A stretch of 21,239 nucleotides of DNA from CAYYGL01 sp964471235 (GCA_964471235.1 CAYYGL010000079.1:1-21239), one strand, 5' to 3'. Shown: positions 1 through 7,306, numbered from the stretch's first letter. Made by a program: numbers and translations. The notes: generated from the sequence alone by a model not told the origin.

Positions 1-477
1 TTGTTATACCGCAACGAACGCAACGTTCGCAACGAACAGATGTTTATCTCTTTCATGTTGCGGGGCGCCGTCGCGTATCCGCTTTCATCATTGCGGTAAA
101 AAGACAAAAGACTTTTTTGCTAAATAATCATTTGAAAATGTTGAAATGTTCAACCCCTGCAGGGGGGGGATTGGGGTAAATTTCTGTCACGACAAATGTT
201 GAATCCCTATTTCCGAAGGGGGCACTTCGTGACGGGATTCTCCTGCCAACACCGGAGGGGTTAAACATTTGTCGAATTGAATCTAAAACGTCATCGGAAC
301 ACCGAAGGTGTTCAACATTATGGTTTTTGAAAAATTAACCGTGCCATAGAAAGCCAGGAAACCGTTCGCCAACGGCATCCCGCCACAACGTATCAAAACG
401 TGATCCCCTCGGGAGTGTTCATGAATTACTATGGGTTCTCCAGTCAGGATATGTTTGGGATAAGTATTCAAATAAAA
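1..477. repeat. Non-coding region rich in short hairpins
   Basis: No convincing gene is visible here. Several short inverted repeats are seen directly: CGAACG/CGTTCG at 15-20/24-29 with a 3-nt loop; a perfect 12-bp palindrome CCCCTGCAGGGG at 154-165; an outer 10-bp pair GACAAATGTT (191-200) / AACATTTGTC (264-273) enclosing GAATCCC/GGGATTC (201-207/234-240) and CGAAG/CTTCG (214-218/225-229); and GAACACC/GGTGTTC (297-303/307-313) around a 3-nt loop. The motif AAATGTTNAAYCCC occurs three times, twice on plus (about 144 and 195) and once on minus (about 271-257). Together these look like a cluster of REP-type palindromes, but no family is assigned. Confidence 0.6.
318..348 (+). repeat. 31-bp dispersed repeat, copy 1
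   Basis: This segment matches 6220-6250 at 27 of 31 positions by eye, with the shared core TTTGAAAAATTAAC followed by YGTRCCATA. Copy 1 lies just after the hairpin at 297-313. Copy 2 lies upstream of the hairpin cluster before modA. Both copies are non-coding and on the same strand. I infer that they are conserved parts of a small dispersed element, function unknown. Confidence 0.55.
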
Positions 478-501
478 AAAATGTTGCATATACAACATTT
501 T
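478..501. promoter_or_regulatory. Palindromic operator upstream of marR
   Basis: A 24-bp palindrome with core ATGTTGCATATACAACAT (481-498) extended by AAA/TTT arms; only the 487/492 pair is mismatched. It ends 17 bp before the MarR start. The core GTTGCATATACAAC recurs at 937-950 in front of the next gene. MarR dimers normally bind such palindromes and often repress their own gene, so this is inferred to be the autoregulatory site. A TATGTTTG element at 508-515 could be a -7/-10 box; if so the transcript would be nearly leaderless, consistent with the poor ribosome binding site before 519. Confidence 0.75.
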
Positions 502-518
502 GTGATTATGTTTGAGAC

Positions 519-920
519 ATGAAATACGAAATTCAACAATGTGTTGGTGCCAGACTGAGGCGGTTATCAAGAATTGTGGACAATTATTACAGAAAGAGTC
601 TGGCAAATTTTGAGATTACGGAGAATCAAATGACGATTTTATTTGCCCTGAGTAAGATGGGTAGGGTGGAACAGGGTAAACTCGGTCGTTTCCTGGTATT
701 GGAAAAATCTACGGTTAGTAGAAACTTAAAATTACTTGAAAAACAAGGCATAATCAGAAAAACCGGTCAATACAGGCCATGGATAGAATTGACCCCCAAA
801 GGCAGGGAGTTGGTGCAAAATCTTATACCAATCTGGGAGAAGACGATGGATGAATTGGCTGCCAAGCTCGGGGATGATGGAATGAAACAAATTGAGGAAT
901 TGGAGAAAAAGTTAGGGTAA
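519..920 (+). CDS. MarR-family transcriptional regulator
   Basis: A 133-residue winged-helix regulator of typical MarR length. Residues about 25-60 form the first helices (TENQMTILFALSKMGRVEQG). The recognition helix region is LVLEKSTVSRNLKLLEKQGI at about 67-86, followed by a wing and the classic ELTPKGRELV motif. It most likely binds the palindromes at 478-501 and 935-952, controlling itself and the downstream genes. The only cysteine is Cys8, near where OhrR-type MarR sensors keep their reactive cysteine, so peroxide sensing is possible but not shown. The start has only a weak Shine-Dalgarno. The gap to the next gene is 43 bp. The family call is firm; the ligand is unknown. Confidence 0.9.
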   Translation: MKYEIQQCVGARLRRLSRIVDNYYRKSLANFEITENQMTILFALSKMGRVEQGKLGRFLVLEKSTVSRNLKLLEKQGIIRKTGQYRPWIELTPKGRELVQNLIPIWEKTMDELAAKLGDDGMKQIEELEKKLG

Positions 921-934
921 ATTTTTTTATTTAA

Positions 935-952
935 AAGTTGCATATACAACTT
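935..952. promoter_or_regulatory. Second copy of MarR operator
   Basis: The 18-bp sequence AAGTTGCATATACAACTT shares the 14-bp core GTTGCATATACAAC with the site before marR. It lies between the marR stop and the ribosome binding site (AGGGGG) of the AhpD-like gene, 11 bp before its ATG. Two identical cores flanking one regulator gene strongly suggest that the MarR protein binds both. Binding here would block an internal promoter or transcript extension into the effector genes. Confidence 0.75.
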
Positions 953-963
953 CAGGGGGTTTT

Positions 964-2046
964 ATGATCAATTTAATTGAATTGTTTGAAACAAAAATGC
1001 TGAAACAAAATGCTCAGGCTGTAAAATATGTTAACGTGCATGGACTGCAGGGTGTACAGGGCGTTCTCAAAGAAATTAATGAACAAATAAACAGGGATTT
1101 CGGGCTGGTAGGCCCGTTTACATTATCCACTCCAAGTGCAAGGGTGCATGCCGTAAGGTGGGCAATTGCACGAGAGGTATTCGTTGTTGAAACCAATGTA
1201 AAAAGGGCTACTAAAGAAATCGTTGCGGCAGCGATTGCCCAAATAAATAAGTGCCCATACTGTGAAGATGTACACAGAACCTCTATCGCGAGTTCGGGAG
1301 ATGAGGATACTGCAAAAGCAATTGCAAACGAAACCTGGAAATCAATGGAGAATAAAAAAACAAAAGCGCTTATCGAATGGGCATTGAACACGAGAAATCC
1401 GGGAGCGGATATTGTCAGAAATCCCCCATTCTCCATCCATGAGGCGCCGGAAATAATCGGAACAGCACTCGTTTTTCATTCCACCAATCGACTTGTCAGC
1501 ATATTCCTGGAGGACTCACCAGTACCGGGAGTCCTGGGAAAACCATTGGTAAAAAACTCGGCATTGTTCATCGCTTCCAAAACTTTCTTTAAAAGTATGG
1601 TATCAAAAAAAGCCGGAACCGGTGATTCCTTGAAGTTTATCGAAAACTACCCTGCATCTAAAAACGTAAGTTGGGCTAAATCTATTCCGGCTTATGTTCA
1701 GGCACTTACAGCGAATGAAATCCTTCTAAATAAAATTGAAGCGGAAGTGATCCCGTTTAGAACTGTCCAACTGTTTAAAGAATATATCAGCACCTGGCAA
1801 GGTGATGATATGCTGCTCGGAAGAGCCTGGTTATCCGAAATTTTGAGTGGTTTGGATGAAATCGAAAAACCTGTTGCCACACTCGTATTTCTGGCTGCTC
1901 TGGCACCATTCACGATTACGGAAGATGACATAAATAATTTTAGAAAGATAAACCCCGGGGATAAGGCGTTGATAGAAGTCTGCTTTTGGGCTATAGAAAC
2001 GGCAACCAAACGAATAAGCGAATGGTTAGTTAATCCTTTTTTTTAA
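964..2046 (+). CDS. AhpD-like (carboxymuconolactone decarboxylase fold) protein
   Basis: 360 residues. The motif KCPYCEDVH supplies Cys97, Cys100 and His104, with Glu85 twelve residues before the first cysteine. This is the exact Glu-x11-CxxC-x3-His spacing of the AhpD active site, which catalyses thiol-dependent peroxide reduction. At about twice the AhpD length it is in the range of two-domain family members; the second half has no second CxxC, so only one active site is visible. It has no signal peptide and is probably cytoplasmic. A clear AGGGGG ribosome site precedes ATG 964. It is first after the second MarR operator and 22 bp ahead of the Fe-S/SCP2 gene, implying co-transcription. The physiological substrate is unknown; the fold call is confident, the peroxidase role is inferred. 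Confidence 0.8.
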   Translation: MINLIELFETKMLKQNAQAVKYVNVHGLQGVQGVLKEINEQINRDFGLVGPFTLSTPSARVHAVRWAIAREVFVVETNVKRATKEIVAAAIAQINKCPYCEDVHRTSIASSGDEDTAKAIANETWKSMENKKTKALIEWALNTRNPGADIVRNPPFSIHEAPEIIGTALVFHSTNRLVSIFLEDSPVPGVLGKPLVKNSALFIASKTFFKSMVSKKAGTGDSLKFIENYPASKNVSWAKSIPAYVQALTANEILLNKIEAEVIPFRTVQLFKEYISTWQGDDMLLGRAWLSEILSGLDEIEKPVATLVFLAALAPFTITEDDINNFRKINPGDKALIEVCFWAIETATKRISEWLVNPFF

Positions 2047-2068
2047 ATATAGAATAACCGGAGAAATC

Positions 2069-3406
2069 ATGACAAGATTAGAAAAACATCCGACTGTTCA
2101 AAAATACCGAAAAATGCAGGTCGAACCGGGAAAAAAGACTAAACTCCTGGATGCTGACGAACTAAGGAAGATTTTACTCGATTTTGGAGCTGATGATGCG
2201 GGGTTTGTCGAAATTGACCGCCCCGAAATTGCAGACCAAAAAGAAGATATTCTGGCTGCTTTTCCCAAAGCCAAAAGCCTGATTAGTTTTGTGTGCAAAT
2301 TGAACCGGGAGTCAATCAGAACCCCTGCCCGGTCAATTTCAAATATAGAATTTCATCAAACGGGGGAGCAGGTTAATGAAATTGGACGAAACATTGTTCG
2401 ATTTCTGGAAAACAAAGGAATAGGTGCTATAAACCTTGCCATGGGATTTCCGATGGAAATGGACAAGTTCCCAGAAAAGATCTGGGTCGTTTCTCATAAA
2501 CCGGTAGCCGAGGCTGCCGGTCTTGGCGTAATGGGGATACACCGGAATATTATTCATCCAATATTCGGAAATTTCGTCTTATTGGGAACGATTGCTACCG
2601 AAGCGAAGATTAGCAGTTACGGTACCAGGATCGATTACAACCCCTGTCTGGAATGTAAATTGTGTGTTGCAACCTGCCCGGTTGGTGCAATCGGTTCAGA
2701 CGGGTACTTTGATTTTTCAGCTTGTTACTACCACAATTACAGGGAGTTTATGGGCGGGTTTACGGATTGGATTGAAACCGTTGCCAATAGTAAAAATGCC
2801 ATTCAGTACCGGAATAAAGTGAATGATAAAGAATCTGCTTCTATGTGGCAAAGTTTATCGTTCGGAGCAAATTACAAAGCCGCCTACTGTTTATCCGTCT
2901 GCCCTGCCGGGGAAGATGTGATCGGAAGCTACCTGGAAAATAAGAAAGAATATCTCGAAAAAATTGTAAAACCTCTCCAAAATAAAAAGGAACCGGTCTA
3001 TGTGGTCCCTGAATCAGATGCTGAAACACATGTGCAAAAAAGGTTTCCCCATAAAACAGTCCGGAGAATCAAAGGAACTTTGAGGGCGGATTCAATTGAT
3101 ACGCTGTTAAAATCGCTGCCGTTGGTATTTCAACGAAATAAATCAACGGGATTGGATGCGGTTTATCATTTTACATTCACCGGTAAAGAACAGAGAGACG
3201 CCACAGTCATTATTCAAAACAGAACAATCTCAATCAAAGAAGGTCATGTTGGGAAAGGGGATTTCTTTATGGAAGCCGATAGCGAGACCTGGCTGAAGTT
3301 TTTGAAAAAAGAAAAAAGTATTGTTACCGCCCTGCTCAGCCGTAAGGTAAAGATCAGGGGGGCTCCCAAATTATTGTTAGCTTTCGGGAGATGTTTTCCA
3401 TCCTAA
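2069..3406 (+). CDS. 4Fe-4S protein with C-terminal SCP2-like domain
   Basis: 445 residues. Residues about 25-190 resemble the N-terminal region of QueG or reductive-dehalogenase-like proteins (AEAAGLGVMGIHRNIIHP). A dicluster ferredoxin segment follows, with Cys193, Cys196, Cys199 and Cys203 (NPCLECKLCVATCP) plus Cys274 and Cys278 (YCLSVCP). Residues about 340-445 look like an SCP2 sterol/lipid-carrier fold (hydrophobic strands, GKGDFFMEADSETWLKFL, then a helix ending in VKIRGAPKLLLAFG). This suggests electron transfer onto a bound hydrophobic substrate, which is inference. QueG itself is unlikely because of the SCP2-like tail and the context. There is no Tat or Sec signal. The ribosome site GGAGAAATC precedes the ATG. 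The gene is followed after 31 bp by a membrane protein that could tie the redox reaction to the membrane. Confidence 0.8.
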   Translation: MTRLEKHPTVQKYRKMQVEPGKKTKLLDADELRKILLDFGADDAGFVEIDRPEIADQKEDILAAFPKAKSLISFVCKLNRESIRTPARSISNIEFHQTGEQVNEIGRNIVRFLENKGIGAINLAMGFPMEMDKFPEKIWVVSHKPVAEAAGLGVMGIHRNIIHPIFGNFVLLGTIATEAKISSYGTRIDYNPCLECKLCVATCPVGAIGSDGYFDFSACYYHNYREFMGGFTDWIETVANSKNAIQYRNKVNDKESASMWQSLSFGANYKAAYCLSVCPAGEDVIGSYLENKKEYLEKIVKPLQNKKEPVYVVPESDAETHVQKRFPHKTVRRIKGTLRADSIDTLLKSLPLVFQRNKSTGLDAVYHFTFTGKEQRDATVIIQNRTISIKEGHVGKGDFFMEADSETWLKFLKKEKSIVTALLSRKVKIRGAPKLLLAFGRCFPS

Positions 3407-3437
3407 GGATAATATATTCACCTGAAATGAGGTCTAT

Positions 3438-4133
3438 ATGATTTCAAACGTACCCGTTATCGTGTATCTAACCTTTTTTGCTGCCGTCACATTTTCATTA
3501 CTCATGTTTTATTTTGCAAATCGCAAAAATGGTAAATTTATATTTGGTGTTGTTTTATGGGGATTCCTACAAAGCATTCTGGCAATTTCGGGGTTTTATC
3601 GTAACACAACAACCGTACCGCCACGGATCGTACTTTTACTCTTTCCACTCGTGTTCATCATCATTCTCTCCCTTTTTTCAATTAGGATGCAAATGTGGTT
3701 GGGGTCCCTTAATCTGAAACAACTCACCTATCTTCACTCGGCACGGATTCCTGTTGAATTGGTGTTATACTGGCTGTTTACAGCCGGATATGTGCCGGAA
3801 CTCTTGACGTTTGAAGGTCGAAATTTTGATATTTTGGCAGGAATTTCCGCTCTTATTGTTGCCTTGATCGCTTTTAGAAAAAATCACATTAATAAACCGT
3901 TATTATGGGGCTGGAATATTCTGTCGATTGTTTTACTAACAAATGTTCTGATAAATGCAATTTTTTCAGTGCCGACTGTTTTTCAACAGTTTGGTTTTGA
4001 ACAACCCAACATTGCCGTTTTGAACTTTCCGTTCATTCTTCTTCCCGGAATAATTGTGCCGTTAGTTTTAATTTCTAATATTGCCGGATTTGTTATATTG
4101 AGAAGTCATCAATCAGGTGCAGCACCACTGTAA
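3438..4133 (+). CDS. Polytopic membrane protein of unknown function
   Basis: 231 residues with about seven hydrophobic segments, at roughly 5-27, 35-52, 63-82, 103-120, 130-146, 155-175 and 197-222. The loop around residues 95-130 is distinctive: LHSARIPVELVLYWLF, then VPELLTFEGRNFDILAGISA, with polar Arg, Glu and Asp in or near the membrane. No enzyme motif or transporter signature is recognised. It is the last gene of the set, 31 bp after the Fe-S/SCP2 gene, with a GAGG ribosome site before ATG 3438. It may act as a membrane partner or exporter for the operon, but no function is assigned. It converges with the PfkB gene 93 bp away; a weak inverted repeat (4148-4154/4170-4176) lies between them without a T tract. 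Confidence 0.75.
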   Translation: MISNVPVIVYLTFFAAVTFSLLMFYFANRKNGKFIFGVVLWGFLQSILAISGFYRNTTTVPPRIVLLLFPLVFIIILSLFSIRMQMWLGSLNLKQLTYLHSARIPVELVLYWLFTAGYVPELLTFEGRNFDILAGISALIVALIAFRKNHINKPLLWGWNILSIVLLTNVLINAIFSVPTVFQQFGFEQPNIAVLNFPFILLPGIIVPLVLISNIAGFVILRSHQSGAAPL

Positions 4134-4226
4134 TACGAGCTGGGAAGTTCTGGAATAAATGAAACGTCATCCAGAAAACCACTGATACCAAACGGATTCT
4201 TAAATTCGATTCGCTTTTTCCTCCTT

Positions 4227-5198
4227 TTACCACTCCCCATACAATTTCTTCCCGGAAATCTTCCCGCTCAACGGACCGGCATGTTGTAGTTTGATTGCTG
4301 CCAGGTTGGCGCCGGCAAGCGCACAGGTAGGTGGGGTGTTGCCGTCCAGGTAGGCGGTGAGGAAGCCTGCCCAGAAGGCATCACCGGCGCCGGTGGCATC
4401 CACTACTTTTACCGGGCGCGCCGGCTGCTCATGCCGCTGTTTCCCGTGGTCCCAGGACACCAGGCTGCCCTGCTCGCCGCGGGTTAAACAAACTAACTCC
4501 GCTCCCCATTCGTGAAAAACCGAAATCACATTTTCGTCGCTAATCTCGGGGTCATCAAACAAGCGGGCGATATCATCCCGGCTGAGCTTGACCAGCGCCC
4601 CAGGGGAACAGTAATTGGCAATCACCAGTTGCGCTGCCTGGCGGTTGCTCCAGATTTTCGGTGAGTAGTTCACATCAATGCTGAGCTGACAGCCGAACCG
4701 TTTGGCACGCCGGGCGCCGTCCAGGATGCTCTCCTGTGCCGGGTGGCGGCTCAGGGCAAAACAGGTGGTATGGTAGAGAGAACTTCGCTCCAATAAGTCA
4801 TCGGGAATATGTTCCGGCAGGATCATCCGGTCTGCCATCCGATAGGCGATAAAATCGGGCGTTCCGGCGGTTTTGCCTATCAGTATCAGAGTGGTGGGCT
4901 TATCCGCCACGGTTACCATGTAATCGGAGATTACCCCGCTTTCGGCAAGGCTCTGCCGCAGGAAGGCGCCCATGCCGTCATCTCCCACGCAGGCAATTAA
5001 AGCAGTGCGGTTGCCGGTACGAGCCATATTAGCGGCAAGATTCGCCGGACTGCCGCCCGGGTAACAATGGAAATCCCTTGCTTCGCTCAAATCGTTACAC
5101 TCTTCGTGACTGATCAAATCCACCAACAATTCTCCCACGGCAAGCAAATCAATTTCCCGCCGCCGGCGAGAAGCGGCAGACGATTGTTTTGGGGACAT
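4227..5198 (-). CDS. PfkB-family carbohydrate kinase (fructokinase/KDG kinase-like)
   Basis: 323 residues, typical ribokinase/PfkB length. The N-terminal strand LLAVGELLVDLI is followed by the PfkB signature GGSPANLAANMARTG at 48-62. The C-terminal signature DATGAGDAFWAGFL lies at 267-280, with Asp273 in the GAGD anion hole as catalytic base. Segment VKLSRDDIARLF at about 203-214 matches the substrate-lid region of fructokinases and 2-keto-3-deoxygluconate kinases. It would phosphorylate a sugar with ATP in the cytoplasm. Fructose fits the invertase-like glycosidase at 12932-14173, but the two genes are far apart. The start is supported by GGAGAAG just upstream. It is monocistronic within the window, flanked by a convergent gene and a long non-coding region. 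The exact sugar cannot be read from sequence. Confidence 0.85.
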   Translation of the reverse strand: MSPKQSSAASRRRREIDLLAVGELLVDLISHEECNDLSEARDFHCYPGGSPANLAANMARTGNRTALIACVGDDGMGAFLRQSLAESGVISDYMVTVADKPTTLILIGKTAGTPDFIAYRMADRMILPEHIPDDLLERSSLYHTTCFALSRHPAQESILDGARRAKRFGCQLSIDVNYSPKIWSNRQAAQLVIANYCSPGALVKLSRDDIARLFDDPEISDENVISVFHEWGAELVCLTRGEQGSLVSWDHGKQRHEQPARPVKVVDATGAGDAFWAGFLTAYLDGNTPPTCALAGANLAAIKLQHAGPLSGKISGKKLYGEW

Positions 5199-5410
5199 AA
5201 CTTCTCCGCTTTTATGGGTTGCCCGAAAGCGCTGGCCTACGGGCTTGCGCCTGAAAATTCGTTTACCGGCAATCGTTTGTCATGAAAGAAATGCTGCCAT
5301 ACCGATTGAATCGTTACTCCGCTGAATGTACCCCCGGAAACGGAAAAGTCAAAATTGAAAATCGAAAATGTCGGTTTTGGAACGTTTGTGCTGCCTATTG
5401 CGTTTTAGGA

Positions 5411-5955
5411 AAATTGTCCACGAATTACTCGAATAGTCACGAATTGTTTCCCCCCTATTCCATCACTCGACTATCCTTCGTGAAAATTCGTGAAATTCGT
5501 GGATCGAATCTAATCCACGAATTACTCGAAAGGTCAGGAATTGTTTCCCCCCCTATTCCATCACTCGACTATCCTTCGTGAAAATTCGTGAAATTCGTGG
5601 ATCGAATCTAATCCACGAATTACTCGAAAGGTCANNNNNNNNNNNNNNNNNNNNNNNNNNNNNNNNNNNNNNNNNNNNNNNNNNNNNNNNNNNNNNNNNN
5701 NNNNNNNNNNNNNNNNNNNNNNNNNNNNNNNNNNGAGAATTCGTGAAATTCGTGGATCGAATCTAATCCACGAATTACTCGAAAGGTCACGAATTGTTTC
5801 CCCCCTATTCCATCACTCGACTATCCTTCGTGAGAATTCGTGAAATTCGTGGATCGAATCTAATCCACGAATTACTCGAAAGGTCACGAATTGTTTCCCC
5901 CCTATTCCATCACTCGACTATCCTTCGTGAGAATTCGTGAAATTCGTGGATCGAT
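5411..5955. repeat. 97-bp palindromic tandem repeat array (interrupted by gap)
   Basis: At least five units begin with CCACGAATTAC at 5418, 5515, 5613, 5768 and 5865, with a period of 97 bp, or 98 where a C tract has one extra base. Each unit opens with CCACGAATT and closes with AATTCGTGG, and inside holds repeated TTCGTG/CACGAA words. At each junction AATTCGTGGAT and ATCCACGAATT form an 11-bp stem around an 8-nt loop (for example 5494-5504/5513-5523). Differences are few: a C-tract length change, one CACG to CAGG, and TGAAAATT versus TGAGAATT. The array is cut by 100 N, so copy number is unknown. It is non-coding; frames through it only reflect the periodicity. Confidence 0.95.
5635..5734. 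other. Assembly gap of 100 N
   Basis: Exactly 100 N inside the tandem array, a common placeholder for a scaffold gap of unknown size. Assembly most likely collapsed or broke on the near-identical 97-bp units. The true number of copies, and anything else inserted here, cannot be known from this sequence. Confidence 0.95.
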
Positions 5956-6219
5956 GATCTTCCCCCTAACCCAGGTAGTCTCCCGGATTTTAATATTGGC
6001 TTGCGTTGTTCCCTGTCGTGAATTATGCTTGGATGGGGAAGAAAGGGCTGAGGCGAAAGCCGTGGTTGAGGGAGAGGAGATGCCGGATTTTTCGTCTATC
6101 AATTGGTACAATCGCCTTATAGTTGAATATACCGGATGGAAGGGCATTAAAATGCGGGATTAAGATCAGAATTTTGTGTACATTTTCAAGGGGGTGTAAG
6201 GCCTTTGGTACCCGCGAGC

Positions 6220-6250
6220 TTATGTTGTTTGAAAAATTAACTGTACCATA
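6220..6250 (+). repeat. 31-bp dispersed repeat, copy 2
   Basis: Matches 318-348 with four differences in 31 positions; the core TTTGAAAAATTAAC is identical. It lies about 320 bp upstream of modA. The nearby presence of compact 3-nt-loop hairpins at both loci suggests a shared small element rather than chance. Confidence 0.55.
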
Positions 6251-6346
6251 AACAAGGGTATAATGGTTAATATCCTGGAGCCCACAACTCATAACATGAT
6301 TTATACATCCTTTACGAGGATGAGAAGGTTATCCTGGCATTGTTTT

Positions 6347-6413
6347 CTACAATAATGGAACATCTCCGATGTTCTCCCTTGTGAAAAACCTCGGAGAGGT
6401 TTGATTATTGTAG
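6347..6413. repeat. Three-stem nested palindrome (cruciform/REP-like)
   Basis: An outer perfect 10-bp inverted repeat, CTACAATAAT (6347-6356) and ATTATTGTAG (6404-6413), encloses two perfect 7-bp hairpins. These are GAACATC-TCC-GATGTTC (6358-6374) and AAACCTC-GGA-GAGGTTT (6386-6402). Folded, it would make a three-way junction. The 3-nt TCC and GGA loops are the same as in the REP-like hairpins around the RAYT gene. It lies 128 bp upstream of modA, so it could be a folded leader or a small mobile palindromic element. Function unknown. Confidence 0.7.
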
Positions 6414-6541
6414 TAGGTAATGAATCGGTCCCGACTCCATTGAATCCTTGTGGAGGATTCACAAAAAAGTGTCACGGTTATTTTATCAAAATTTATCAGT
6501 TCGCGTTATAATCTCTATCCTTTATGGGAATATGAAGCAAA

Positions 6542-7306
6542 ATGAATCAACCGGGAAAACGAATATTTTTCTTAATTGGGATTGTTGCCGTTGTATGGAT
6601 AACATTCGCGGGGCAGTTAATGGCGGGTGAAGTTCGGGTCGCTGTGGCGAGCAACTTTAGCGAGGTTATCAAGGTTATCGCCGAACGGTTCGAAAAGAGC
6701 ACCGGGCATCAGGTGATTTTGAGTTTCGGTTCCACCGGCAAGCATTATGCGCAGATCAAAAACGGCGCGCCGTACGATGTGTTCCTGGCAGCGGATGAGC
6801 TTCGACCCAAATTGCTGGAGCAGGAAGGCATCGCCTTGCCGGGCAGCCGCTTTACCTATGCAATCGGGAAATTGATCCTGTGGAGTCCCCGGAAAGGATA
6901 TGTGGATTCTGCGGGGGCGGTACTGAAGCAAGGGACGTTTCGTTTCCTGGCGATTGCCAATCCCCGGTTGGCACCCTACGGCAAAGCTGCCCGGGAGGTT
7001 TTGCAGGCGCTGGGATTATGGAAAGCCCTGGGGAAACAGATGGTACGCGGGGAGAATATCGGGCAGGCGTTTCAGTACATCAAAAGCGGGAATGCTGAAC
7101 TGGGATTTGTCGCCTACTCCCAGGTGAAAAAGCCCGGTCATCCCATTGCAGGCTCCTATTGGATGGTACCGCAGGAAATGTATACGCCCATCCGGCAGCA
7201 GGCAGTTTTATTAACAAAGAATGCCGCGGCGCATGCCTTTCTTTCCTTTGTGCGAAGCGATGCAGCGTTGGCGATCATTCAAAGCTACGGGTACGAGACG
7301 CCATGA
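6542..7306 (+). CDS. modA: Molybdate ABC transporter, periplasmic binding protein
   Basis: 254 residues. A Sec signal peptide is visible (NQPGKR, then hydrophobic FFLIGIVAVVWITFAGQ, cleavage probably after LMA at residue 28). The mature start EVRVAVASNFSEVIKVIAERFEKSTGH and the segment FGSTGKHYAQIKNGAPYDVFLAADELRP are characteristic of ModA, which binds molybdate or tungstate with Ser/Thr and backbone contacts. The C-terminal part (GNAELGFVAYSQV, then PIRQQAVLLTKNAAA) also fits. It is first in modABC; its stop overlaps the modB start. The ribosome site is weak (GAAG before ATG 6542). Tungstate or sulfate specificity cannot be excluded, but length and motifs favour ModA. Confidence 0.92.
   Translation: MNQPGKRIFFLIGIVAVVWITFAGQLMAGEVRVAVASNFSEVIKVIAERFEKSTGHQVILSFGSTGKHYAQIKNGAPYDVFLAADELRPKLLEQEGIALPGSRFTYAIGKLILWSPRKGYVDSAGAVLKQGTFRFLAIANPRLAPYGKAAREVLQALGLWKALGKQMVRGENIGQAFQYIKSGNAELGFVAYSQVKKPGHPIAGSYWMVPQEMYTPIRQQAVLLTKNAAAHAFLSFVRSDAALAIIQSYGYETP

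Larger units (their letters stand above)
5956..6541. repeat. Non-coding region with hairpins upstream of modA
   Basis: No supported gene lies between the tandem array and modA. An open frame ending at 6163 starts inside the repeats and has no recognisable domain. Palindromes seen are CATCCT/AGGATG (6306-6311/6317-6322), the three-stem element at 6347-6413, and GAATCCT/AGGATTC (6442-6448/6454-6460). A 31-bp dispersed repeat sits at 6220-6250. The modA promoter should lie in the last hundred bases. A CGTTATAAT word at about 6503-6511 resembles half of a ModE site, but no convincing partner half was found. Confidence 0.6.

Noticed and set aside
283..606. Minus-strand frame of 107 codons opposite the marR promoter
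   Set aside because: It overlaps the operator and the marR 5' end, has no ribosome site or domain, and its short resemblance to another frame near 6250 comes from the shared 31-bp DNA repeat.
5411..5955. CRISPR array or integron attC sites
   Set aside because: The whole 97-bp unit repeats without variable spacers, so it is not a CRISPR; no integrase gene or attC core sites are visible.
5891..6163. Plus-strand frame of 90 codons after the tandem array
   Set aside because: Its first third is repeat sequence; the rest has no recognisable domain and no ribosome site. It could be a gene remnant, but nothing supports it.
6150..6541. Molybdenum-cofactor riboswitch or ModE operator before modA
   Set aside because: The hairpins do not match the Moco motif as I know it, and only one ModE-like half-site is present. 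A covariance-model search would decide.
7159..7302. Longer N-terminus for modB
   Set aside because: The extension overlaps modA in another frame, and ModB length and the ATGA overlap fit ATG 7303.
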